From positions 1 through 64,000 of the forward strand of contig NZ_FQTW01000004.1 in the NCBI RefSeq assembly GCF_900129035.1: a stretch of DNA of 64,000 bases. Reading direction: 5' to 3'. The notes beneath the pieces are model-generated. The model was not told the DNA's origin and ran no database searches. It saw only the letters and a list, made by a program, of their open reading frames with translations. The first letter of the stretch is position 1, and every line of letters starts with the position of its first letter. Below, in pieces: positions 54,394-64,000 of this stretch. The position numbers and the translations under genes are program-made. This stretch comes from Psychroflexus salarius (GTDB taxonomy: Bacteria; Bacteroidota; Bacteroidia; Flavobacteriales; Flavobacteriaceae).

Positions 54394-55389
54394 TTACTTT
54401 GAATTTAAAAGTTGAGCGGCATCTTTTGCAAAATAAGTAGCAATTAATTTTGCTCCGGCGCGTTTTATTGCTGTTAGTTGCTCAAGCATAACCTCATCAT
54501 GATTTAGCCAACCTTTCTCTGCAGCAGCTTTTAACATGGCGTATTCTCCACTAACTTGGTAAACAGCCACAGGAACATCTACATGATTAGCAAGATCTCT
54601 AACAATATCAAGATAACATAAACCCGGCTTTACCATTACTATATCTGCACCTTCATCAATATCAGCTAAAGTCTCGGTTACTGCCTCTTGCCGATTAGCA
54701 GGATTCATTTGGTAAGTTTTTTTATCTCTAGGTACGTCTTTAACATCAACTGGCGCTGAATCTAGTGCATCTCGAAATGGCCCATAAAATGCTGAGGCAT
54801 ATTTGGCAGAATAACTCATGATTCCTGTATGATGAAAACCAGCATCTTCTAATTTTGAACGCATTGCTAAAATTCGGCCATCCATCATATCGCTTGGCGC
54901 CACAAAGTCCGCTCCTGCTTGTGCATGACTCAATGCCATTTCAGCAAGTTTTTCGACCGTTTTATCATTAACAATTTCGCCATTTTCTACAATACCATCA
55001 TGACCTAAATTTGAAAATGGATCAAGTGCCACATCGGTCATTACAAGCATTTCAGGTCTGGTTTTTTTTATAAGTTTAATGGCTTTTTGCATTAAACCTT
55101 GTGGATTAGTAGCGGCTTTTCCTGTATTGTCTTTTTGAGATTCATCTACTTTAACAAATAGCAGCACCGCTTTTAAACCGAGTTCCCATAAACTATTAAC
55201 TTCAGCAGGAATGTGATCTAAGCTTTGCCTGAAGTAATTTGGCATTGATGGAATTTCTTCCTTAATATTTTCACCTTCAACTATAAAAAGAGGCACAATA
55301 AAATCGTTTGTACTGAGCTGATTTTCTTGCACTAGTTGACGAATACTATCATTCTGGCGCAATCTTCGGAAGCGATTAAGTGGGTACAT
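54394..55389 (-). CDS. hemB: Delta-aminolevulinic acid dehydratase (porphobilinogen synthase)
   Basis: A 331-residue enzyme that condenses two aminolevulinates. Schiff-base lysines sit in MSYSAKYASAFYGP (near 198) and MVKPGLCYLDI (near 250). The metal region reads ALDPFSNLGHDG, without the cysteine trio of zinc-dependent forms, so it is probably a magnesium/potassium type. It follows glnS by 3 nt. Confidence 0.94.
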   Translation of the reverse strand: MYPLNRFRRLRQNDSIRQLVQENQLSTNDFIVPLFIVEGENIKEEIPSMPNYFRQSLDHIPAEVNSLWELGLKAVLLFVKVDESQKDNTGKAATNPQGLMQKAIKLIKKTRPEMLVMTDVALDPFSNLGHDGIVENGEIVNDKTVEKLAEMALSHAQAGADFVAPSDMMDGRILAMRSKLEDAGFHHTGIMSYSAKYASAFYGPFRDALDSAPVDVKDVPRDKKTYQMNPANRQEAVTETLADIDEGADIVMVKPGLCYLDIVRDLANHVDVPVAVYQVSGEYAMLKAAAEKGWLNHDEVMLEQLTAIKRAGAKLIATYFAKDAAQLLNSK

Positions 55390-55392
55390 ATA

Positions 55393-57066
55393 TTATTTAT
55401 TTTTCCAGGAATCCCTGAGTGTAACAGTTCTATTGAAAACTAAATTAGATTCGCTTGAATCTTGATCGACACAAAAGTAGCCGATACGTTGAAATTGAAA
55501 CTTTTCTAGTGCTTTAGCTGTTTTTAAACTTGGTTCAACTTGTGCTGTAATAACTTCGAGACTTTTCGGGTTTACGAAGTCAAGAAAGTCTTTTTCTTTA
55601 TGAGCCGTTGGATCTTCAACAGTAAACAAACGGTCGTAAAGTCTTACTTCAGCCGGAATAGCATGAGGAACAGAAACCCAATGCAGCGTACCTTTTACTT
55701 TACGTTTTGAGGCTTCGGTACCGCTACCACTTTTACTATCTTCATCATAAGTACAATGCACTTCAATAATGTTGCCGTTATCATCTTTAATCGCTTTCTC
55801 AGCTTTAATGATATAAGCATTTTTTAGTCGAACTTCCTTTCCTAGTTTTAATCTAAAAAACTTTCGGTTAGCTTCTTCTCTAAAATCTTCTTGTTCAATA
55901 TAAATTTCACGAGAAAACGGTATTTGACGAGAACCAGATTCTGGGTCTTCTGGGTTATTTTCAGCAGTTAGCTGCTCTGTTTTATCTTCAGGATAGTTAG
56001 TAATAATAAGTTTTAAGGGATTTAAAACTGCCATAACTCGTGGCGTTGTTTTATTAAGGTCTTCCCTTGCTGAAAATTCAAGACGAGAAACATCAATCAT
56101 ATTTTCACGTTTTCCAATACCGATATCATTGGCAAAATTACGAATTGATGCAGCCGTAAAACCACGGCGCCTTAGACCTGAAATTGTTGGCATTCGCGGA
56201 TCATCCCAAGAATTCACTATGTTTTCTTCTACTAATCGAAGTAATTTTCGTTTACTAACTACGGTATGGCTTAGATTACGTCTAGCAAATTCACGCTGTT
56301 TTGGGAGTAATTCTCCTTCGTGACTAACTTTTTCAACAAACCAATTGTATAACTCACGATGTGGTTGAAATTCGAGCGTACAAAATGAATGTGACACTTG
56401 TTCTATAAAATCAGATTCGCCATGTGCCCAATCGTACATTGGGTAAATGTGCCAATCGTTTCCTGTACGATGATGTGGTTCGTGTAAACAACGGTACATG
56501 ACAGGATCCCGCATTAACATATTTGGAGAAGACATATCTATTTTAGCTCTTAAAACGTGGGCTCTTGGTGGTGTTTCACCATTTTTCATGGCTTCAAACA
56601 ACTCTAAATTTTCAGTAATAGGTCGCTCACGATAGGGACTTGATTGTCCAGGCTCAGTTGGTGTTCCTTTTTGAGCTGCAATAGCTTCAGAAGATTGGCT
56701 ATCAACATAAGCACTACCTTGTTTAATTAACTCAACAGCCCAATCATAAAGCTGCTGAAAATAATCTGAAGCATAACATTCTTTAGCCCATTTAAAGCCA
56801 AGCCATTCAACATCTTTTTTAATAGCATTAACGTAAGCTTTTTCTTCTTTAATTGGATTAGTATCGTCAAACCTTAAATTAACAGGTGCATTATATTTTA
56901 ACCCTAAACCAAAATTTAAACAAATAGACGATGCATGACCAATATGTAAAAACCCATTAGGCTCTGGTGGAAAACGAAATTTGAGTTGCTCTTTATTATA
57001 GCCGTTATTTAAATCGTCTTCTATAATTTGTTCAATAAAATTTAGTGACTTTTTTTCTTCAGACAT
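55393..57066 (-). CDS. glnS: Glutaminyl-tRNA synthetase
   Basis: A 557-residue class I synthetase. It has the HIGH motif (PEPNGFLHIGHAS near 33-45), the KMSKS counterpart VVSKRKL near 268, and the beta-barrel anticodon-binding part in the C-terminal half. The presence of GlnS points to direct charging of tRNA-Gln. It lies upstream of hemB, with a promoter element 19-26 nt before the start. Confidence 0.94.
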   Translation of the reverse strand: MSEEKKSLNFIEQIIEDDLNNGYNKEQLKFRFPPEPNGFLHIGHASSICLNFGLGLKYNAPVNLRFDDTNPIKEEKAYVNAIKKDVEWLGFKWAKECYASDYFQQLYDWAVELIKQGSAYVDSQSSEAIAAQKGTPTEPGQSSPYRERPITENLELFEAMKNGETPPRAHVLRAKIDMSSPNMLMRDPVMYRCLHEPHHRTGNDWHIYPMYDWAHGESDFIEQVSHSFCTLEFQPHRELYNWFVEKVSHEGELLPKQREFARRNLSHTVVSKRKLLRLVEENIVNSWDDPRMPTISGLRRRGFTAASIRNFANDIGIGKRENMIDVSRLEFSAREDLNKTTPRVMAVLNPLKLIITNYPEDKTEQLTAENNPEDPESGSRQIPFSREIYIEQEDFREEANRKFFRLKLGKEVRLKNAYIIKAEKAIKDDNGNIIEVHCTYDEDSKSGSGTEASKRKVKGTLHWVSVPHAIPAEVRLYDRLFTVEDPTAHKEKDFLDFVNPKSLEVITAQVEPSLKTAKALEKFQFQRIGYFCVDQDSSESNLVFNRTVTLRDSWKNK

Positions 57067-57084
57067 AGTAATTAATTAAGTCAA

Positions 57085-57092
57085 CAAATTTA
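57085..57092 (-). promoter_or_regulatory. Promoter -7 element (TAAATTTG) for glnS-hemB
   Basis: Matches TAnnTTTG on the minus strand 19 nt upstream of the glnS ATG. Confidence 0.5.
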
Positions 57093-57150
57093 CTGATTTT
57101 TATGTAGTGAATTGATGAGATACAAACATATTTAACGCCTGAAATAAGTT

Positions 57151-57158
57151 TATATTTG
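57151..57158 (+). promoter_or_regulatory. Promoter -7 element (TATATTTG) for folB
   Basis: Matches TAnnTTTG and lies 13 nt before the ATG, so the leader would be very short. Confidence 0.5.
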
Positions 57159-57171
57159 CAAGAAAAAAGCT

Positions 57172-57528
57172 ATGAATGCTATTATTTTAGAAAATATTAG
57201 AATATTTAGTAACCACGGTTGCTTAACTGAAGAGTCTAAGATTGGCAGTAATTATCGTGTTGATTTAAAGGTTGAAGCCGACCTGACAAAGTCATCTAAA
57301 AGTGACGATTTAAATGACACCGTAGATTATGTAAGCTTAAACGCTATTGTTAAAGAAGAAATGGCCATACGCTCTAAACTACTTGAGCATGTTGGTAAAC
57401 GTATTTTAGATCGCATTTTTAATGAGCTTGACTTGGTTAGTTTTGCTGAAGTAAAAGTTTGCAAGCTAAACCCACCAATTGGTGGTGATGTTGAAGGTGT
57501 TACAATTTTAATGACAAAACGCAGATAA
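57172..57528 (+). CDS. folB: Dihydroneopterin aldolase
   Basis: A 118-residue enzyme of folate synthesis. It has the family opening IILENIRIFSNHGCLTEE, DTVDYVSLNAIVKEEM near 43-58, LLEHVGKRILDRIF near 65-78 and the C-terminal NPPIGGDVEGVTI with the substrate-binding site. The octameric family uses a lysine or glutamate in the first segment (E21 region). It stands alone between glnS and tRNA-Cys, divergent from glnS. Confidence 0.9.
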   Translation: MNAIILENIRIFSNHGCLTEESKIGSNYRVDLKVEADLTKSSKSDDLNDTVDYVSLNAIVKEEMAIRSKLLEHVGKRILDRIFNELDLVSFAEVKVCKLNPPIGGDVEGVTILMTKRR

Positions 57529-57533
57529 TTTGC

Positions 57534-57562
57534 TTGAATTTTAAAGAGTTTTATTAAATTTG
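57534..57562 (+). promoter_or_regulatory. Promoter of tRNA-Cys (TTG-N18-TAAATTTG)
   Basis: TTG at 57534-57536, 18 nt, then TAAATTTG at 57555-57562, consistent with initiation a few bases before the tRNA. Confidence 0.75.
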
Positions 57563-57580
57563 CAATTCTTATAAAATAAT

Positions 57581-57651
57581 GGTGTCGTGGCCGAGTGGCT
57601 AGGCAGTGGTCTGCAAAACCATCTACAGCGGTTCGAATCCGCTCGACACCT
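57581..57651 (+). tRNA. tRNA-Cys (anticodon GCA)
   Basis: A 71-nt cloverleaf: acceptor GGTGTCG/CGACACC, loop containing CTGCAAA (anticodon GCA), T-arm with TTCGAAT and discriminator T, the usual base for tRNA-Cys. CCA is not encoded. Confidence 0.94.
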
Positions 57652-57654
57652 CAA

Positions 57655-57692
57655 AATAAACCTCTAATATTTAGTATATTAGAGGTTTATTT
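57655..57692 (+). terminator. Terminator of tRNA-Cys
   Basis: Stem AAATAAACCTCTAATA / TATTAGAGGTTTATTT followed by a T-rich run, just after the tRNA. Confidence 0.85.
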
Positions 57693-57774
57693 ATTTTACA
57701 CATAAAGTGTTCTAAATCATTATTTACTTATTAAATTTTCATTTTAAGTTGTTAATCTTGACTTCAGCCTAGAA

Positions 57775-58512
57775 CTATAGTTTAGCTTTATTGTATTCAA
57801 AATTCATTCTTGCAATGTTAAGAACAGAAATCTCTTGAGGACACTCAACCTCACAAGCTTCAGTATTAGTACAATGACCAAATTCTAAATTTTCCATACG
57901 GTTAACCATATTTACTGTTCTTTGTTCGCTTTCCTTTTTACCTTGAGGAAGTTTTGCTAAATGAGAAATTTTGGCTGAAGTAAATAATGCTGCGCTTGCG
58001 TTTTTACAAGTTGCCACACAAGCTCCACAACCAATACAAGCCGCAGAGTCGAAGGCTGACTCAGCTTCATCATGAGTAACCATGACACTGTTAGCTTCGG
58101 GTGCTTGACCTGTATTTACAGAGACATAGCCACCAGCTGCTATTATCGCATCAAAAGCCGAACGGTCTACTTTTAGATCTCGTATTACTGGAAATGCTTT
58201 GGCTTTAAAGGGTTCTATATAGATTGTATCACCATCTTTAAAAGATCGCATATGTAACTGGCAGGTAGTTGTATTTTTTAATGGTCCATGAGCAATGCCA
58301 TTAATCATCAGGCCGCACTGACCACAAATACCTTCTCTACAATCATGGTCAAACTCAATCGGGCGTTCACCTTTTTTAGCTAATTTCAAATTTAACATGT
58401 CAAGCATTTCTAGAAATGACATTTCGGGAGCTACCTCGTTTAAGCTATATTTTACAATCGCTCCTTTACTGTCTTTATGCTTTTGTCGCCAGACGTTTAA
58501 ATGTATTTTCAT
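57775..58512 (-). CDS. sdhB: Succinate dehydrogenase iron-sulfur subunit
   Basis: A 245-residue electron-transfer subunit. The 2Fe-2S ligands are in DCREGICGQCGLMI and TTCQLHM, the 4Fe-4S and 3Fe-4S cysteines in CIGCGACVATCKN and the C-terminal TNTEACEVECPQEI. It passes electrons from the flavoprotein to the cytochrome subunit. Gene order sdhC-sdhA-sdhB is typical of the Bacteroidota complex. Confidence 0.94.
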   Translation of the reverse strand: MKIHLNVWRQKHKDSKGAIVKYSLNEVAPEMSFLEMLDMLNLKLAKKGERPIEFDHDCREGICGQCGLMINGIAHGPLKNTTTCQLHMRSFKDGDTIYIEPFKAKAFPVIRDLKVDRSAFDAIIAAGGYVSVNTGQAPEANSVMVTHDEAESAFDSAACIGCGACVATCKNASAALFTSAKISHLAKLPQGKKESEQRTVNMVNRMENLEFGHCTNTEACEVECPQEISVLNIARMNFEYNKAKL

Positions 58513-58517
58513 AATCT

Positions 58518-60440
58518 TTATTTGTAGCTTCGTTGTATTGGCTTGACAAATTCAAACACTAATTCTTCTTTATTTAATAAGGGTTCAGATGGGTTTCCTG
58601 TCCATTCCCAGGCTGAAGTGTAAGCATAGTCTTGATCATTTCGAAGTGCTTCGCCATCTTCAGTTTGATACTCTTCTCTAAAATGCGCACCACATGATTC
58701 ATCACGACTCAATGCATCTTTACACATCAGTTCTGCTAACTCCATGTAATCGTAAACTCGACCCGCTTTTTCAAGTTCACTGTTGATATCTTCTACATCT
58801 CCAGGGACTAATAAGTTTTCATTAAATTCATCTCTTAGCTGTTGTATAGTATTAATCGCTTGTTTCAAACCTGACTCTGAACGAGAAAGACCACATTTAT
58901 CATAAAGTATTTTTCCTAATTCCTTGTGAAATTCTTCTGCTGTTTTACTTCCTTTACAATTAACGAATTGTTGTAATTGTTGTCGAGCGTTTAATTCAGC
59001 TTCTTCAAAAGCAGGATGATTAATATTAGTTTTCGGCGTATTGATCTCATCTGCTAAATAATTTTGAATCGTATAAGGTGCAATATAATAGCCATCAACA
59101 CAGGCTTGCAATAGAGAGTTTGCTCCTAAGCGATTTGCACCATGATCTGAAAAATTAGATTCTCCAATCGCAAATAAGCCTGGAATAGTCGTCATTAAAT
59201 CATAATCTACCCAAAGTCCGCCCATAGAAAAGTGAGCTGATGGTGAAATTTTCATTGGCTCTTCATAAGCATTAATTCCTGTAATTTTTTGGTACATCGT
59301 AAATAAGTTACCATACCGCTGCTCAATTACATCTTTACCATATTCAGCTATTGCATGAGCAAAATCTAGATAAACGGCATTTTGTAGTGTTCCAACTCCT
59401 TTACCTGCATCAATTTGTTCTTTAGCCGATCTTGAGGCAATATCACGTGGTGCTAGATTACCAAACGATGGATATTTACGTTCTAAATAATAATCTCTCT
59501 CATTTTCAGGAATTTGGTTTGGTGAGCGTTGATCGTTTTTCGCTTTTGGCACCCAAATGCGACCATCATTACGAAGTGATTCTGACATCAAGGTCAGTTT
59601 AGATTGGTAAGGACCGCTTTGCGGTAGACTTGTAGGATGAATTTGCGTCCAACTAGGATTTGCCATGTAAGCTCCTTTTTTATGAGCCCGCCAAATAGCT
59701 GAAGCATTACAACCCATAGCTAAAGTTGATAAATAATAAATTTTACCAAATCCGCCTGTTGCAAGCACAACCAAATGTGCGCCATGACGTTCAATCTTGC
59801 CTGTATCAAGATGTCTTGCAATTATACCTTTAGCTTTGCCGTCGATTAAAACTAAATCTAACATTTCATGACGACTATATAGTTTGATTTTTCCTGTTTC
59901 AGTTTGTCGCATTAAAGCTTGATACGCACCTAGAAGTAACTGTTGACCAGTTTGTCCCCGAGCGTAAAAAGTTCTTGAAACTTGCACGCCACCAAAAGAT
60001 CTATTTTTTAAATACCCACTATATTCACGACCGAACGGAACACCTTGCGCAACAGCTTGATCGATTAAGCTAGCAGAGCACTCTGCCAAACGATAAGTAT
60101 TTGCTTCACGTGATCTAAAATCGCCACCTTTTAAAGTGTCAATAAACATTCGGTAAATGCTATCTCCGTCGTTTTGGTAATTCTTCATCGCATTAACGCC
60201 ACCTTGTGCTGCAACTGAATGTGCACGCCGTGGTGAATCTTGAAAGCAAAAGCTTTTTACATTATAGCCCATTTCGGCTAAAGACGCAGCAGCAGATGCT
60301 CCTGCCAAGCCTGTTCCTACAACTATGACCTCCAGCTTTTTTCGATTATTAGGACTCACCAATTTAGCTTGAGCCTTATAACTTGCCCACTTCTGGTTTA
60401 ATTCTCCTGCTGGGATGTTTGCTTTAATTGTCTTTGCCAT
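58518..60440 (-). CDS. sdhA: Succinate dehydrogenase/fumarate reductase flavoprotein subunit
   Basis: A 640-residue flavoprotein. It has the dinucleotide fold [18 protein letters not shown] near 45, the covalent-FAD histidine region [15 protein letters not shown], active-site [10 protein letters not shown] and R in SLRNDGRIW, and the C-terminal GAHFREEY. The N-terminus ([16 protein letters not shown]) matches the type with cytochrome b558. I chose the ATG rather than an earlier TTG. It lies 2 nt after sdhC. Confidence 0.94.
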   Translation of the reverse strand: MAKTIKANIPAGELNQKWASYKAQAKLVSPNNRKKLEVIVVGTGLAGASAAASLAEMGYNVKSFCFQDSPRRAHSVAAQGGVNAMKNYQNDGDSIYRMFIDTLKGGDFRSREANTYRLAECSASLIDQAVAQGVPFGREYSGYLKNRSFGGVQVSRTFYARGQTGQQLLLGAYQALMRQTETGKIKLYSRHEMLDLVLIDGKAKGIIARHLDTGKIERHGAHLVVLATGGFGKIYYLSTLAMGCNASAIWRAHKKGAYMANPSWTQIHPTSLPQSGPYQSKLTLMSESLRNDGRIWVPKAKNDQRSPNQIPENERDYYLERKYPSFGNLAPRDIASRSAKEQIDAGKGVGTLQNAVYLDFAHAIAEYGKDVIEQRYGNLFTMYQKITGINAYEEPMKISPSAHFSMGGLWVDYDLMTTIPGLFAIGESNFSDHGANRLGANSLLQACVDGYYIAPYTIQNYLADEINTPKTNINHPAFEEAELNARQQLQQFVNCKGSKTAEEFHKELGKILYDKCGLSRSESGLKQAINTIQQLRDEFNENLLVPGDVEDINSELEKAGRVYDYMELAELMCKDALSRDESCGAHFREEYQTEDGEALRNDQDYAYTSAWEWTGNPSEPLLNKEELVFEFVKPIQRSYK

Positions 60441-60442
60441 TC

Positions 60443-61105
60443 TCAATTATTTATAAAAAGATAAATAGGAATTATGAGGTAGCCTAAGCTTAATATAATT
60501 CCAAATACCAAGCTTACACCTTTAACCATCTTAGTATAAAACGGGCTATATAAGCCTAAACTTCTTGTTGCACTAAAAACACCGTGAATCAGATGAAATC
60601 CTAAGGCTAAAATAGCAACTGCGTACAAAATAACGTACCACCAATCTTGAAAAGCCACAACAACCAAACTATATAAGTCCTTTTGACCATCAGCATCTAG
60701 TCCGATTTCTCCAAATTTATAGGGATACCAAAAATCTTTAAAATGAATGACTAAGAAGGCGAATATAATAAGGCCTAAAAGCATCATATGTCTAGCATAC
60801 CAACTACTGGCGCGGTTTCGTCTATCTTTTGCGTATTGACCTGATAGCATACGGGATTTTTGACTAAGATAAAAAGCATCTACGGCATGTATTAAGATGC
60901 TCGCATATAAACCATAAGATACAATTTTAATAAACCAACTGCCCGATAGTAATTCACTATACCAATTATATTGAAGCTGTGCTTCTTTAGCTGGTAGAAG
61001 TAGCTGAAGGTTACCTACTAAGTGAATAATTAAGAAAAAACTTAAAAAAAGACCTGTCAGAGCCATTAAGTTTTTACGAGTTAATGCATTTTTAAAATAC
61101 CACAA
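60443..61105 (-). CDS. sdhC: Succinate dehydrogenase cytochrome b558 subunit
   Basis: A 220-residue membrane anchor with five helices, a single-chain di-heme b type ([17 protein letters not shown] near 13-29, SILIHAVDA near 70, [18 protein letters not shown] near 105-122, [10 protein letters not shown] near 170). Histidines in these helices are the heme ligands. No ATG precedes the conserved N-terminus after the last stop, so the start is probably the TTG before [11 protein letters not shown]. Confidence 0.87.
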   Translation of the reverse strand: MWYFKNALTRKNLMALTGLFLSFFLIIHLVGNLQLLLPAKEAQLQYNWYSELLSGSWFIKIVSYGLYASILIHAVDAFYLSQKSRMLSGQYAKDRRNRASSWYARHMMLLGLIIFAFLVIHFKDFWYPYKFGEIGLDADGQKDLYSLVVVAFQDWWYVILYAVAILALGFHLIHGVFSATRSLGLYSPFYTKMVKGVSLVFGIILSLGYLIIPIYLFINN

Positions 61106-61163
61106 AGTTTTAATTTTTAAGTAAATAAATAAAACACGATGATACTAAAACCTTGAATAGACT

Positions 61164-61874
61164 TTAATGACTTTTATCATTTAATACTGAAATAGGTGTT
61201 AGCTTTGTTTTTTCAAATTGATTTTCAATCTGTTTTACATCATCAGGAAATAAGCCTCGTATAACCAAAACAACACCGAAAATAAGCAATACAAAGCTGA
61301 TTAATTTTTTAACAATGACGACGCGTTTTGGTGTGAGTGAGTTTTTTAAACGCTTAGCCAGCAATATTTTTAAAATGTCTATCACTAAATAAGTAATTAA
61401 AATTGTACTAAAAAAAGTAATCATACGTGAAGGCTCCATATTTAGTGTTGGCCCAAAAATAATAAGCAAGCCTAACCAAAAGCCTAAAACACCTATGTTT
61501 ATAAAGTTAAGTAAAAAGCCTTTAATAAAAATACTAATATAGTCTTTACGCTTTAGCTTTTGAACTTCAAAATCAGCAGTCGTATAGGTGGCTTTTTTAA
61601 CTTTCAAGTAACTAATTAGAGCATAAACGACTAATACTGAACCGCCAAAAATAAATAGCGCAGGATCGTCTTTTATACTTTTTAAAAGTTGAGATGTACT
61701 AAAATAAGCAATACAAAGAAAAAATACATCGGCTAAAATAACGCCTAAATCAAAGGTAAATGCCGCTCTAAAACCACGTAAAGCGGCCGTTTCTAAAAGT
61801 ACAAAAAAAACAGGACCAACCATAAAGGCTAAAAAGACACCTAATGGTATTGCGGAAATTATATCTTCAAGCAT
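61164..61874 (-). CDS. LysE/RhtB-family translocator
   Basis: A 236-residue protein with about six helices (IPLGVFLAFMVGPVFFVLLE near 8-27, ALRGFRAAFTFDLGVILADVFFL near 32-54, and NFINIGVLGFWLGLLIIFG near 128). The family exports amino acids or small metabolites. The start was set at the ATG giving MLEDIISAIP, one codon after a TTG. It lies between recJ and sdhC on the same strand, and the substrate is unknown. Confidence 0.85.
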   Translation of the reverse strand: MLEDIISAIPLGVFLAFMVGPVFFVLLETAALRGFRAAFTFDLGVILADVFFLCIAYFSTSQLLKSIKDDPALFIFGGSVLVVYALISYLKVKKATYTTADFEVQKLKRKDYISIFIKGFLLNFINIGVLGFWLGLLIIFGPTLNMEPSRMITFFSTILITYLVIDILKILLAKRLKNSLTPKRVVIVKKLISFVLLIFGVVLVIRGLFPDDVKQIENQFEKTKLTPISVLNDKSH

Positions 61875-61921
61875 CAACTTATGATTGTTAGCTCAAAGTT
61901 AATAAATCTAGTTTTAACAAG

Positions 61922-63616
61922 CTACTGAGGCCTCATATCTTTAATATTTAACTGAATGCTGACTTGATTATTCCATTCATTTTCTTCAACTGTAAAAACA
62001 GCTTCAATTTGATTAGCAGCTTTCAAACGAGACAATTGAGCGCCTAGGTTGAAGCCTATAGCATCTATAGCTATTTCATCTTGAATAAGTTTACATTTTA
62101 AGTGTTTATGTTCAGCACCGACAGTTTTAGCATATTGATCGAGCTTCAAATTTTTGGCGTAGAATGTTGGCTTCATGTTACCTGGGCCAAATGGTGCAAA
62201 TTGTTTTAAGATACGAATGAGTTTAAAATTAATTGCATTGAGTTTAATTTCTTGTTCAAAATTAATTTCTGGTGTTAATAAATTTTTGTCTATTGTAGAC
62301 TTAACAACAGCTTCAAACTTCTGCTTAAAGTTTTGGTAATTATCTTGTTTTAAGGTTAAACCAGCGGCGTATTTATGTCCGCCAAATTGTTCTATAAACT
62401 CGTCACACTGCTCCAAAGCATTATAAACATCGAAGCCAGAAACACTTCTAGCTGAAGCCGCTAACTTATCGCCACTTTTTGTAAAAACTAGGGTTGGACG
62501 ATAATAAGTCTCTGTGAGCCTGGATGCCACAATCCCAATTACGCCTTTATGCCAGTTATCTTGATAAACAACACTTGTAAAGTTATTTGTTTCTTTATTG
62601 GCTTCAATTTGCGCTAGTGCTTCAATAGTTGTTTGCCGATCTTCAGTTTGTCTATTGGTATTGTATTCTTCAATTTTAAGTGCTTGCTCCCTAGCCTTTT
62701 CTTCGTCCTTTTCACCTAATAATTCAACAGCATGCAAGCCGTGTTTCATTCGACCAGCAGCATTAATTCTTGGACCAACACCAAATACTAAATCTGTTAT
62801 TGAAAAGTTTTTTTTATCATTTTGACCTAATAGCGCTTTAATACCAATTCGTTTACGAGCATTAACTAACATGAGACCATAGAAGCATAAAATACGGTTT
62901 TCTCCAGTAATTGGAACAATATCTGAACCTATAGCAATGGCTACTAAATCAAGGTATTTATATATTTTTCGCTCACTTAATTGGCGTTGTTTTTGTAAAG
63001 CTTGAATTAATTTAAATCCTACGCCGCAACCACATAACTCTTTATAAGGGTATTGACAATCGTTTCGTTTAGGGTCAAGAACGGCTACCGCATTTGGGAT
63101 GTTTTTTCCTGGTCTGTGATGATCACAAATAATAAAATCGATGCCTTTCTCTTTAGCATATTTTACTTTATCTACTGCTTTAATTCCACAGTCTAAAGCA
63201 ATAATTAAAGTGATAGAGTTATCACTTGCATAGTCAATACCTTGATAAGAAACGCCATAACCTTCTTTATAACGATCAGGTATGTAAGCTGTAACATTAG
63301 GGTAAGTCTCTGTTAGATATTCATACATTAAAGTTACCGAAGTAGTGCCGTCTACATCATAATCTCCATAAACCAGAATATTTTCATTTTTTGATATGGC
63401 AAGTTCAATACGCTCTACTGCGTTTAACATGTCTTGCATTAAAAATGGATCGTGAAGTTGAGTTAAATCTGGACGAAAAAAGGATTTAGCTTGATTAAAG
63501 GTTGAAATACCTCTATTTATAAGTAATTGAGCTATTTCAGCTTGAACACCCAATTCTTGGGCTAATTTCTCGCAGAGTTTTGGGTTTTGGGTTTGGTGTA
63601 ATGTCCATCTTTTCAT
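61922..63616 (-). CDS. recJ: Single-stranded-DNA-specific exonuclease RecJ
   Basis: A 564-residue DHH-family exonuclease. It has VYGDYDVDGTTSVTLM near 80, the DHH motif ICDHHRPGKNIP near 163, GPRINAAGRMKHG near 285, the DHHA1 region GVIGIVASRLTE near 360 and GGHKYAAGLTL near 413. It degrades single-stranded DNA 5' to 3' in repair and recombination. It starts 1 nt after the upstream nuclease gene. Confidence 0.93.
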   Translation of the reverse strand: MKRWTLHQTQNPKLCEKLAQELGVQAEIAQLLINRGISTFNQAKSFFRPDLTQLHDPFLMQDMLNAVERIELAISKNENILVYGDYDVDGTTSVTLMYEYLTETYPNVTAYIPDRYKEGYGVSYQGIDYASDNSITLIIALDCGIKAVDKVKYAKEKGIDFIICDHHRPGKNIPNAVAVLDPKRNDCQYPYKELCGCGVGFKLIQALQKQRQLSERKIYKYLDLVAIAIGSDIVPITGENRILCFYGLMLVNARKRIGIKALLGQNDKKNFSITDLVFGVGPRINAAGRMKHGLHAVELLGEKDEEKAREQALKIEEYNTNRQTEDRQTTIEALAQIEANKETNNFTSVVYQDNWHKGVIGIVASRLTETYYRPTLVFTKSGDKLAASARSVSGFDVYNALEQCDEFIEQFGGHKYAAGLTLKQDNYQNFKQKFEAVVKSTIDKNLLTPEINFEQEIKLNAINFKLIRILKQFAPFGPGNMKPTFYAKNLKLDQYAKTVGAEHKHLKCKLIQDEIAIDAIGFNLGAQLSRLKAANQIEAVFTVEENEWNNQVSIQLNIKDMRPQ

Positions 63617-63617
63617 C

Positions 63618-64000
63618 TTAGACCTTTTTTTCTAAAAACGGTATTTCGGGGTTTAGTATTTCAGATATAAGTTGATCGAGTTCCTGCTTAAACTGTTCCA
63701 AAACTTGAACTGAAATATCAGGATTTCCTTTAGTTTTATTGTATTTAAGCTGAAACTTCAAAAAACCTGCATTTAAATTTTTAAATGAAATAATACCTGC
63801 GTTAAGCGGGAACGAAACTTCATCTTCTGCTAATAAAGTATAAAATAAAACCTGAAAAGCCTTACTGTATTTATAATTGCTTGTGAAACCTTCCCAATCT
63901 TGCTCAGCTTTTAAATGTAAAGGTTCTACTCTGCCAGTTTTATAATCTAAAATACGATATTTTCCGTTGATTTGATCAATACGGTCTACAGTTCCTTTTA
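63618..64000 (-). CDS. PD-(D/E)XK nuclease, C-terminal part (AddB/RecB-type), truncated by the window edge
   Basis: The last 126 codons of a gene entering from beyond 64000. The frame reads GTVDRIDQINGKYRILDYKTG, which carries the Asp and the D-x-K catalytic motif of PD-(D/E)XK nucleases at the end of AddB/RecB-like recombination proteins. The C-terminal helices (FKQELDQLISEIL) also fit. It is probably part of an AddAB-type helicase-nuclease, with recJ directly after it (1-nt gap), giving a small recombination unit. Confidence 0.8.
   Translation of the reverse strand, partial: KGTVDRIDQINGKYRILDYKTGRVEPLHLKAEQDWEGFTSNYKYSKAFQVLFYTLLAEDEVSFPLNAGIISFKNLNAGFLKFQLKYNKTKGNPDISVQVLEQFKQELDQLISEILNPEIPFLEKKV

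Noticed and set aside
62598-62825. Plus-strand frame opposite recJ
   Set aside because: It is antisense to a conserved RecJ domain and low in complexity.

Overview
The window is AT-rich and comes from a member of the Bacteroidota, most likely the family Flavobacteriaceae. The evidence is: recurrent promoters of the Bacteroidota type (TTG, 18-20 nt, TAnnTTTG) with no clear Shine-Dalgarno sequences; a giant gliding/adhesin-type protein with a type B C-terminal secretion domain of the type IX secretion system; a DNA polymerase III alpha subunit with its own N-terminal exonuclease; a bS16 protein with a long charged tail; a mevalonate-pathway cluster; and a UpxY-type NusG paralogue. I cannot name a species.

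Layout. 1-6854 (minus): a small secreted protein followed by a modular surface protein of more than 2170 residues, whose C-terminus is cut by the window edge. 7140-15174: a signalling block made of a TPR/LuxR-type membrane regulator, then a plus-strand operon (NtrC-type response regulator, FIST-domain protein, hybrid histidine kinase with receiver and HPt domains), then a convergent stand-alone receiver protein. 15468-15893: two tRNA-Val genes plus a duplicated tRNA 3' end with terminator. 15979-19179: exbB-exbD-tonB-folC. 19245-23000: nhaD, an amino-acid dehydrogenase and anmK. 23115-28201: an acyl-CoA dehydrogenase facing a mevalonate operon (mvaD, mevalonate kinase, UbiA-family prenyltransferase, RsuA-family protein with an altered active site). 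28332-31506: TspO, a BaiN-like flavoprotein and a metal-efflux permease with a fused HMA domain.

31469-33177 holds an aldose 1-epimerase gene split by an insert of about 770 bp that carries a ParD/ParE-type toxin-antitoxin pair. A tRNA-Leu, an M20 peptidase, dnaE, a pirin, a small membrane protein and a DUF6252-like lipoprotein follow. 41851-43674 is the rpsP-rimM-trmN6 operon. 43831-57528 is mostly core metabolism: glutaryl-CoA dehydrogenase, a DUF3050 protein, purKE, a histidine kinase, hpt-adk-obg, polA with a UpxY-like gene, glnS-hemB and folB. 57581-64000 carries tRNA-Cys, sdhCAB, a LysE-family protein, recJ and the end of a PD-(D/E)XK nuclease gene.

Most of the window is ordinary flavobacterial housekeeping. 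The parts worth a second look are the cassette-like toxin-antitoxin insert in the epimerase gene with its attC-like imperfect inverted repeat, the RR-FIST-hybrid kinase operon beside the adhesin operon, the RsuA-family protein that has lost its catalytic aspartate, the tRNA-Val scar, and the domain architecture of the giant adhesin.
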